A program made the translations under genes and the position numbers. Below are positions 37,503 to 47,700 of a stretch of DNA of 64,000 bases, piece by piece. Below the pieces are notes generated by a model. It ran no database searches and was not told the origin of the DNA. It was given only the letters and a program-made list of their open reading frames with translations. Origin of the DNA: an uncultured Litoreibacter sp. (GTDB lineage: Bacteria > Pseudomonadota > Alphaproteobacteria > Rhodobacterales > Rhodobacteraceae); NCBI GenBank assembly GCA_947501685.1, contig CANMWQ010000002.1, forward strand, positions 576,949-640,948, given 5' to 3'. Numbering within the stretch: position 1 is the first letter of the stretch; each line of letters starts with the position of its first letter.

Positions 37503-37784
37503 ATGGGGCTGAAACGGACGGACGAATTTCGTGCTGATGCGGTGCGGATCGCGCTAACGAGTGGACTGACAAGGAGGCAGGTGGCTTCGGAACTAGGTGT
37601 TGGGCTTTCGACACTGAACAAGTGGGTCACGGCGCATCGTGACACCGAGATTGTGTCAGGCAAGGACCTCGACCTTGCCCGTGAGAACGAACGACTTCGG
37701 AGGGAAAATCGTATCCTGAAGGAGGAGAGGGACATTCTAAAAAGGCAACAGCGTTCTTCGCGAGCCAAAAGCCATGAGGTTTAG
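37503..37784 (+). CDS. IS3-family transposase OrfA
   Basis: A 93-residue helix-turn-helix DNA-binding protein starting MGLKRTDEFRADAVRIALTS and containing RRQVASELGVGLSTLNKW and a C-terminal leucine zipper (ENERLRRENRILKEERDILK). The ATG at 37503 matches the usual OrfA start; an earlier in-frame start would add seven residues. It overlaps orfB by 11 bases; CTAAAAAGG just before the overlap could promote frameshifting to make the OrfAB fusion. Confidence 0.88.
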   Translation: MGLKRTDEFRADAVRIALTSGLTRRQVASELGVGLSTLNKWVTAHRDTEIVSGKDLDLARENERLRRENRILKEERDILKRQQRSSRAKSHEV

Positions 37785-38631
37785 GTTCATCGAAGAGCAT
37801 GGCCGCGATTTCCCGACCAACCGTCTTTGCAAGGTTTTAGATGTCAGCGAACGTGGCCTGCGTGCCTATCGCAGTCGACCGGCCAGTCAAAGGCAACGGT
37901 CAGACATGGTCGTCCTGGCTCACATCAAAGAACAGTCTCGTCTCAGCTTGGGCAGCTACGGCCGTCCACGCATGACCGAAGAACTGAAAGAGCTGGGCTT
38001 GAACATTGGCCACCGCCGCGTCGGCAGGCTCATGCGTGAGAACGGCATCCGGGTTGAAAGATCAAAGAAATACAAGGTGACGACCGACAGCAACCACGCT
38101 TTCAACATTGCGCCGAACCTGCTGAACCGGGACTTCCGTGCCGACCAGCCGAACCAGAAGTGGGCAGGCGATATCAGCTACGTCTGGACCCGCGAAGGCT
38201 GGCTGTACTTGGCTGTCATCCTAGACCTGCATTCCCGGCGCGTGATCGGCTGGGCAGTCAGCAATCGCGTGAAACGTGACCTGGCAATCCGAGCATTGAA
38301 GATGGCCGTCGCGCTACGCCAGCCACCCAAAGGCTGCATTCATCATACGGATCGCGGCAGCCAATATTGCTCACACGACTACCAGAAGATACTGCGCCAG
38401 CATGGCTTCCAGGTATCGATGTCCGGCAAAGGAAATTGCTATGACAACTCCGCCGTTGAGACGATCTTCAAAACAATCAAAGCGGAGCTGATTTGGCGAC
38501 GGTCGTGGCAAAAACGACGGCAGGCTGAAGTGGCCATTTTCCAGTACATCAACGGCTTCTACAATCCGCGCCGAAGGCACTCAGCTTTGGGTTGGAAAAG
38601 CCCCTCAGCCTTCAAACGGAAAGTGGCTTAA
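37774..38631 (+). CDS. IS3-family transposase OrfB (DDE integrase domain)
   Basis: A 285-residue catalytic protein: HTH_21-like region GSYGRPRMTEELKELG, then the retroviral-integrase-type domain with first Asp in KWAGDISYVWT, second in HHTDRGSQYCS and Glu in NSAVETIFKTIKAELIW, ending in the YNPRRRHSALGWKSPSAF motif. All catalytic residues are present, so it looks active. Confidence 0.92.
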   Translation: MRFRFIEEHGRDFPTNRLCKVLDVSERGLRAYRSRPASQRQRSDMVVLAHIKEQSRLSLGSYGRPRMTEELKELGLNIGHRRVGRLMRENGIRVERSKKYKVTTDSNHAFNIAPNLLNRDFRADQPNQKWAGDISYVWTREGWLYLAVILDLHSRRVIGWAVSNRVKRDLAIRALKMAVALRQPPKGCIHHTDRGSQYCSHDYQKILRQHGFQVSMSGKGNCYDNSAVETIFKTIKAELIWRRSWQKRRQAEVAIFQYINGFYNPRRRHSALGWKSPSAFKRKVA

Positions 38632-38696
38632 ACGAGCACTTGGGGCGGCACTAAAGCGTGACAGGTCCAAGAAGCCAAATCGTAGTCTGTTCAAAG

Positions 38697-38728
38697 CAAA
38701 GGGGCCCGCGCAGAACGGGCCCCTTTTT
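38697..38728 (-). terminator. Terminator of the giant adhesin gene
   Basis: AAAGGGGCCCG and CGGGCCCCTTT form an 11-bp perfect stem with a seven-base loop. T-rich sequence flanks it in both directions, so it could work bidirectionally. It lies just after the adhesin stop codon and separates it from the IS3 element. Confidence 0.88.
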
Positions 38729-38747
38729 ATCTTGATGGGATAAGGTT

Positions 38748-41700
38748 TTAGATAACGACGTCGACGTCTTCTTCAACCAAGATCTGCGCGCTGCCTGCTT
38801 CAAAGACATTCAACGTCTTTCCGTCGACACTTTGGGTCGTGCCAGTGTCCGTAAACCCGGAGGCATTTACGGTGTCGGTGTCGTCTCCCAATATCACGAG
38901 GGAACCAGAGTCCGTCGCGGAGAGGACATTCAGATCGGAGAGCGTCAGGGTCTGAGCCGTTCCGCCTTCCATATTGATGTACTCCAGATCCGTCACGTTC
39001 TCGACATTGCCAAAGTCCAGCGTCAGGCCAGCCGTATCCGCAAGGATCAGGTAGCCGTCAGAGTTGGCCGTGCCACTTTCCAGCGCCGCCAGATCAGCCG
39101 CGTCCAGTTCCACTTCTTCGCGGTCGGTTGAGCCATCGCCATCACTGTCGACTTCGTGGCGGTCAAAGACACCATCGTCATCAGTGTCCTGATCACTATG
39201 TAGAGCGTGATCCGTTACAACATTTGCTGGATCACTTGGGTCAAACGGTTGGACCCCAAAGGCGACGTCGTCATGATAGACGTTGCTAGCGGCGGACCAT
39301 TCGCCATGGTAGTAGAGACGCATTTCGTAGGTTTCTCCTGCCTCCAAGACCATTGCGTTATCAAACAAGATTTCAGTACTCGAAATCATCCCGGTGTCTG
39401 TAAGGACCTCTGTGTAGGTCTCGAACCCATCATTGCTCATCCGGATTGTAACCCCAGTGGTATGGGAAGTGACGTTGTTCACACGGATCGAGTTCATTGC
39501 AAGTGCATCCGTCCCGGCTGGGAATGTTTCTTGCATCTCGAACGCCAACTGAACGTAGTGGTCATCGGCAAATGGATCCAGATGTGCATCATCAACCGTA
39601 TCGAGCATGAATGCAGTGCCGCTCAGGTTCTTATCCTGAAGACCCGCGCCCAAATCACCACCAATCAAGTCTGGTGAGAAATAGTCTTGATCAAGCTCTG
39701 GAACGACCGCTTGGTTTGAATGGGCATTCAGGTTCAAGCTGTACTTCAGCGCAATTTGCTCTGCATAGGTCAAACTGGCGTCCGTGTATTCGCTCGGATT
39801 GTTCTGATGCAGACCAAAGGCCAAGGCCGAAGCATCTGATCCAAGATCAACCGTTTGAGACTTATTGGTCGCAGCCTCGTCACCATCCCAAATCCCGTCA
39901 CCATCGCTGTCGACGTCAAGGCTGTTGTTCACCCCATCACCATCAGCATCCGGGTAGGAAATAGTAAGAGGCGACCCACCGATTGTGAACGAGGTATTGG
40001 CGTTGATGGGTGAATCAATGATGTCGAAACTCAGGCTTCTAATGCCGCCGGCTTCAGCGATCATTTCATAGTCCAGTCCAACGAAGGTTACATGACCACC
40101 GGCCTGATCGTTGCCATCACCGCCATCTGGGTCGATGAGTGTGATAATACCATCGGAATTTACTGACCGCGCCGCAGTGTTGGCTGTTCCACCGCCCGAA
40201 AGGTTGACTGGATCAGCGACAACAAAGTCAAGGTTAGACAAGACCGTGCCGTTGTCTAACGTCATGGTAAAGTTGCCGATGGAGTTCCCTGCATAAAGTG
40301 AGGACACTTCAAAGGTCAGGTCAGCGAAAGCGCCGTCAAACTCTGACGTAATGGTGCCTTCTAGCGACTCGTTGTACGAGAAGCTCACACCGTTCGCGTT
40401 TGAGACCGTGCCGCCCCCGCTGCCAGTGACCGTCACACCGATGTCACCGATAGTGCCCGTTGCTTGGCCTGCGCTGAACGCTGTGTCAGCGGCAAGAGCG
40501 ATTGGTGCGAAGTCTTCAATAGTATCCAGAATACCATCGCCGTCGTCGTCGGTGTCAAAGCTGCTGGAAATGCCGTCTGCGTCGTGATCGTCTTGACCAT
40601 CGGCTTCCGTGATAAGCACGTGGTTCGTGCCCGTCGCGTTCGCGTCAAGCCCAAGGCGACCGCCGGACTCGGTCAGGTCATAGGCGTCATCCAAGCCGTC
40701 ACCATTGGCATCAAAACCGGAGGCTTCGATGAAGTCTTGGCCATATTGCGCTTCGACATTGTCACCCACGCCGCCGCCGTCGCTATCCGCGTCGAGGCTG
40801 TCGATGATGCCGTCGCCATCGGTATCCGGATTGGTATCCACGTTTGGATCAAATGGCGCGGACAGTTGGAAGTTATCCAGAGATGCATTTGGCGTTTGAT
40901 TGGACGCTTGTATTTCAGCGCCTGCTTCGTTCACCAATCTTGTCGCGGTGATTTCAAACCCAAGCTGTTGGCCGATAAGCGGGCTGCCCTCTTCGACCAC
41001 CAACTCGAAGGTCCATGTGTCGGTCTCGCCGGGCGCTATTGTCGCTTCGCTGATCGTGGTGCCGACACGGGCACCTGGTGATCCAGCATCTGTGCCGCCA
41101 ACGGTGAGCCCCGCTTCCAGATCAGGGAAGAACCCGTTCGCAAAATTACCAACGTCCACCGACAGGGTGTATGTGCCGGGTCCCACAATTTCCTGTAGCG
41201 CTTTATAAGCCACAGTTTGACCAAGCATGTCTGGATCATATGTAGGAGCCAAGTTTAGCGTGGCGTTCCCCTCAGTCGCATCAATCCCAGCCGCACCACT
41301 GTTTTGGAAGTTATGGTTGCCGACGACCGAAATATCGCCCGGTCCCTCCAGCGGAAGTGACGGTACACCCGGCTCATCCACATCCAGAATACCGTCATTG
41401 TCATCGTCGATATCAATCGAGTTCGCCACACCATCGGCATCGGTGTCCAAAGCAACGGTTTCGGTCGCGGTCGACACTGTGCCTTCAAGCGGGTGGCCGT
41501 CATGCACGGTTTGCGTCGCGGTGATCTCTGCCCCTTCTTCCAGCGGCATTGCCGGAATTGCGGACCATTCGCCGTTCTCGTCCACAGTGACCTCAGACGG
41601 GTCAAGCGGATCGCCGTTTTCATCGACCAAAGCGATGGGTTCCCCCTCGGCATCGGTCAGCACAACGGTCGAGCCGGGCACACCGAAGCCAGAGATCGTG

Positions 41701-44700
41701 GTGTCCAACCCGGTGACCAAATCGTCCGTTGAGAACGGCACCTCGTCCATCTCAGGCTCGCCTTGATAGACGTCCGGCGTGCCATCACCGTCGGTATCCG
41801 CTGGCGTCAGGCCAACAGAGTTTTCGGCCCCGTCAAGGTTGTCATCATAGGCATCATCAAGGCCGTCACGATCCGTATCAACACCACTTGGCGCGATGTA
41901 GGTCTGGTTGTACTGCACCTCAACATTGTCATCGATACCGCCATTGTCGCTGTCGGTATCCATTGCGTTGATGATACCATCGTTGTCGACATCATTGGTC
42001 TCAACACCACCACTGACCCGGACATAGATATCATCAATGGCGAAATCATTGCCACTTGCATTGGTCGAGATATTAAAAACCTCGATCGTAAAGTTGGTCT
42101 CTTCGCCAGTGTTGAGAATGTTCGAATGGTCAACCCAGTCGCTAGAAGTTTGCGGACCATCCGAGATCTCGGCAACGACTTCGCCTTCAGAGTTCAGAAC
42201 CCGCATACCAATCTCAAAAGGGTAGGTCGCTGCGCCTGACTGCAATATTGCGTTGGCAGCGTGAAAACCAAAATCGTATTCGGTATTTGCCGTGAGGGTT
42301 ATCTCTTCCGAGAAAAATACCCCTTGCGTCGTCCCGCCATTAATCACGAGGAACGCGCCCTCTGCGTCTCCGGTTGTGTTGTCCACCAGATGATCGAAAA
42401 GAGTCGCGCCGTGGAAGTTGTCTGCGCCAGCGGAATTCACAACGGCATATTGCCCGGCGCTATTGTTGTTAGCCCTGAAGGTGTAGCCGTCAACCCCGTT
42501 CTGGTCTTGCAAATCGCGGGAATTTCCGTCTGACAGGCTACCAAACGTACCTTCGAATTCGGCAACAAACAGAGAGGCGCTTTCGTTTACGTCCAGGATC
42601 CCATCGTTGTCATCATCGATGTCAACCACGTCAGCCACGCCGTCGCCGTCGCTATCCAGAAGGATATCGATGGGGCCAACCTCTTCCGAGGTCTGATCCC
42701 CAAGTGTTGCCACGCCGGTTACGGTGCCCGCAAAGCTTTCAAGATCAACTTCGCCTTGCGTGATCGGTCCCGGAACAGAGATGCCCAATTGGGTCAATTG
42801 GATGGATTGGTTGGTATCTACGGGCTGCGTGATGACCTCGAACCCTGTGCCAGCTGCGGCGCCTTCCGATGCAGTTGCTGTGACGGGATCGACTCGATTA
42901 TCGTCGAAGCCATAGTCATAGGCCTGCAACACAGTCCCAGATGACAAATCATTCGGTGCGTCCAGCAACGTCAAGGCAACTGCACCTGCAGCCGTATCGT
43001 TGCTTTGGAACCCTCCCTCAGCAGGGATCGTGAAGACGTAAGATCCGTCATCCGCCACATCAATGGACAGCGGCAAGCCACCCGTGACAGATGTTGGCAC
43101 ACTGCCTGTCATCTCGCCGGTTTCGGCCACGATCTGATCCATGACATCTTGCAGCGTGAATTCGGAAATGTTCGGGAAGAAGCTGCTGAAGGTGTTGTCC
43201 ACCAAGGTGCCATCGACCTCATAGAAGCTCAGCGCATAGCTGGTCAAATCCGTATTTGTTGGAACATAGAGCTCGACAAACTCTCCATCGCCTTCGCCTG
43301 AACCGGCAAACTTCACCTCGGTGATTTGAGGGGCAGGGGGCTCGACCGAGAACTCCCAAAGACCATCGGTGCCAACCTTAATCGGGCCATAATCCGTCCC
43401 ATTGATGTCCAGCACCACCTCAGAGCCGGGAACGCCCGTCCCTTCGATGATCGACGTGGTCGCATTCGTGATCTCCAGCGGCAAGCTGTCGATACCGTCG
43501 CCATCGGCCTCATACGCATCCGCCGTGCCGTTGCCGTCCGTATCCGCTGGCGTTAGACCAACCGAATCCTCGGCCCCGTCAAGGTTTTCGTCATAGGCAT
43601 CGTCCAGACCGTCGCCATCTACGTCTTCACCACTTGGCGCGATGTAGGTCTGGTTGTACTGAGCTTCTTCATTGTCGGAAGCGCCGCCATTGTCGCTGTC
43701 GGTGTCGAGAGCGTTGATAATGCCGTCACCATCAATGTCGTCGACAACTGCTTCAACGCTGATTGCGAGACCGTAAGAATTGTTGCCGGGATGACCGGTG
43801 CCTGCGTTGCCGGGCTCTTTGGTCATCGTGATGACCTCGCCGCCAGAGGTCTCTTCAAACTTGAAGTTTACGATGGTTTGCGCGCCTGTGATGGTCATTG
43901 TCATTCCATCGGCCGAGATCGTCGCTGCGCTGCTGAGGCCGCCCGGATGCGGTAGAACTGTAAAGCTGTCGACATCAACAGGTGTCGAGAAGTTGTAAAC
44001 ACCGGCTTCCGCCGAAGCGAGACTGAAAGTCACAACTGCGGTTTCAACCGTTGGGCCATCTTCAGGACCCGTGACAGAAACCGTCACAGTCTGGGCACCG
44101 TTGGCCAAAGGCTCGATGATGAACCCACCATTTCCTTCATGTGCAATGAAACGGTTGCCAGTATGGCTGACGTTCACGTCTGCGAAGTGCAAACCGTCCT
44201 CGGACACAAGCTGGGCGACGCCATCGAAGTCACCAGACACACCGGCTGTGTCATTGCCATTGATGGCGACCGGATCAGAACTGTTTGCTTCGAAAGTCGA
44301 AAGCTCGTTTACATCTAAGATGCCGTCATTGTCGTCGTCGATGTCGACTGTGTTCGCCACGTCATCTGCATCTGTGTCCAGAGCGGTAGTTTGTGTCACA
44401 CTCGATGGAGTGCCCTCAAGCGGATGACCTTCGGGCAAAGTCTGCGTCGCAGTCACCTCTGCCCCCTCTTCCAGCGGGGTGGCTGGAATTGCGGACCATT
44501 CGCCGTTCTCGTCTACCGTGACCACGGCCGGATCAAGCGGATCGCCGTTTTCATCGACCAGAGCGATCGGGTTATCGTCGGCATCTGTCAAAGCGATGGT
44601 TGAGCCGGGCACACCGATGCCTGAGATGATTGTCTCAAAACCAGCTACCAACGGGTTGATGAAAACAGGCGGTGTGTCTTCATCAGCCTCGCCTTGATAA

Positions 44701-47700
44701 ACATCCGGAATGCCATTGGAATCCGTATCTGCAGGGATCAAACCAACCGAGTTTTCTGCCCCATTCAGGTCGTCATCATAAGCGTCATCTAGACCATCAC
44801 CATCGACATCCTCACCGCTTGGCGCGACGTATGCTTGGTTGTACTGGGCCTCAATGTTGTCATTGACGCCACCATCGTCGCTGTCTGTCTCGAGGGCGTT
44901 GATAATGCCATCATTATCCGCGTCATCCAACACTTCATATTCAGCGCGCGAGATTCCAAGTTCGAACCCGTGAACATAGTTCAACGAGCTTGTGTCGTTG
45001 AACATCACATAGCGGACTGTGTTCTCTTGCCCGTTCAGCAATTGAACCGGTTCATCCAAAGTCAGCGCCTGAGATGTGTGACCAACTGAGTCGTAAACCC
45101 CGACATATTCACCGTTCACATAGACGGCAAAATCTCCGTAGAAACCGCCAATCAGATCTGTTCCGATGCTGCTCAGCGCAAGCTCACCTGCATCATCTTC
45201 GGCTGTCGTGAAGGCAATGTCGATGTAGTGGCCTGCCGCAAGTGCGTCTTCAGGCGTGGTATTTGCTACGGCACCTAGGTCAAACTGGTATGCATCGCCA
45301 TATTGGTCTGGGCGATCTGATATCTGAACATCGAAGTCTGGCCCAAAACGAACCGCAGCTCCCGAGACGACATGGTCTGAAACATTGTTTTCAGTCATCC
45401 CTCCTGGCAGGCCGCTTGCGTCATCGCTGAAGCGGATGCTGTAATCGGACGTCAGAGCGGTAAATTCGCCCAACTCCCCGACCAAAGCCTCGTTCACATC
45501 CAAAATGCCGTCATTGTCGTCATCGATGTCGACAGCGTTCGCCACACCGTCGGCATCCGTATCCAACGCAATCGATTGGGTTGCGGTCGATGTCGTGCCG
45601 TCGAGCGGATGATCTTCGGGGAAGGACTGCGTTGCGGTGACCTCGGCCCCCTCTTCCAGCGGCGTTGCTGGGGTCGCGGACCATTCGCCGTTCTCGTCTA
45701 CCGTGACCACGGCCGGATCGATTGGATCGCCGTTTTCATCGACCAGAGCGATGGGATCGCCCTCGTCATTGGTCAACGCGATGGTTGAGCCTGGCACGCC
45801 GATACCTGCGATTGTGGTATCCAGACCTGTCATCAATGGGTTGATCGTCAGTGGTGGCGTGTCTTCGTCTGGCTCGCCTTGATAGACATCTGGAATGCCA
45901 TCGGCATCGGTATCAGCTGGCGTCAAACCAACCGAGTTTTCGGCGCCGTCAGGGTTCTCGTCATAGGCATTGTCAAGCCCGTCACCATCATCGTCAAAAC
46001 CAGTTGGCGCGACATATGTCTGGTCGTATTGGGCTTCAATGTTGTCGCCGATCCCGCCATCGTCGCTGTCGGTATCCAAGCTATGGTCGGTGGTCTCATA
46101 GTCAGCGCGCTCAAAATTCCAGCCAAAGCTATCGAACATAAACGCAGGGTTAGGATCTGTGCCTGTGTAGTTGTACGGCACAAACAGGACCGTATGTTCT
46201 GTGTCATTGCCAAGAGGGAAAGGGCCATCCGGGATCGTATAGTTCACGCCGTTGGCGGTAATCTCAATTTCACCAATGATCTCGCCATCTAGCACGATAG
46301 CGGCATTGCCGCGGAATGCGCCGTTGCGTGGCTCAAACCCTTCTAACGCCAGAACCCGATCAGGGTTGTCAGTCGTTGTGAAATTCATTTCCACATAAGC
46401 GCCCGCATCAATCGCATCTTGTGCCGTTGCAAAGCTCATGTTCTCCGGAGGAACGTCGGTGGCAAGATGACTGCCGCCTTCACCAGTGGTCGCCTCAAGG
46501 CCTGGTCCATAGGAAATCACCGAACCCGGATCGGTTACAACGTCGGCTTCGATGTTGTTCAGCTCCAATCCACCCGGGAATGGGAAAGCCTGATCAAACG
46601 TCGGGTTACCAGTGAAGTTGTTATGATCGAAAAACAGATGAGGGAACCCGGACGGGGCGCCTGCATCCAGCGTCGGGGCACCGAACTCACCCAATGAGAC
46701 AGAATTGTCATTCACATCCAAGATGCCATCGCCGTCGTCATCAATGTCGATCGTGTTCGCCACGCCGTCCGCATCTGTGTCCAGAGCGGTCACTTCAGTT
46801 GCGGTCGATGTTGTGCCTTCAAGCGGGTGACCTTCTGGCAAAGTTTGCGTTGCGGTGACCTCGGCCCCCGCTTCCAGAGGCGTTGCCGGAATTGCGGACC
46901 ACGCACCGTTTTCGTCGACGACAACTTCGGATGGATCAAGTGGATCGCCGTTTTCGTCGACCAGAGCAATAGGATTGCCCTCTACATCGGTTAGCTCAAT
47001 GACAGAGCCTGGGACACCCAGACCCGAGATCGTTGTCTCGAGACCGGTCACCAATGGATTTACGGACACTGGTGGTGTGTCTTCGCCCGGCTCACCCTGA
47101 TAGACATCAGGGGTCTCATCATCATCCGTATCAGCTGGCGTCAGACCAACCGAGTTCGCAGCACCCGTAAGGTCTTCGTCATATGCATCGTTCAAGCCAT
47201 CGCCGTCTTCATCGACGGGATTGCCATCTTCATCAAACAACGGTGCGACATAGGTCTGGTTAAGCTGGGCTTCGGCGTTATCCGAGATGCCACCATTGTC
47301 GCTGTCAGTATCAAGCGAGTCGATGATGCCGTCGTTGTCAAAATCGATGTCGATAACTGCAATATTGATTGAAGTCAGACCGTTCGTTGCATCACTGTCA
47401 CCGCGAACACCGAAAGTGCTCACAGGTTCATTGGTTGTTAATGTCCAAGTTGCATCGCCCGCTGGCAGATCCGAGGTGCCAGCTTCGCGGAAGATCAAAA
47501 TGCCATCTTCGTTGCTAACAATTTCCAGCTGTCCATCAGGGTCATGGACGGAGAAACCGCCCAAGGCTTCCAGACGGATTTCATCGCCATTCCCGCCTAC
47601 GACAGGATCAAATTCGGCCACGCCGTTCGTTTCGTGCGTAAACTGAATGACAAGCGGCTCGCCCAAGTTGAACTCGACGTGGTCACCCATTGAAGAGTTT

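Larger units (their letters stand above)
37440..38669 (+). mobile_element. Complete IS3-family insertion sequence
   Basis: About 1230 bp bounded by imperfect inverted repeats: the left end starts TGGACCTGTCGCGGTTTGAT and the right end is the complement of TGGACCTGTCACGCTTTAGT. It carries overlapping orfA and orfB on the + strand, both intact. No 3-5 bp target duplication is visible (left flank CAT, right flank AAG), which suggests a deletion or rearrangement after insertion. Confidence 0.85.
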
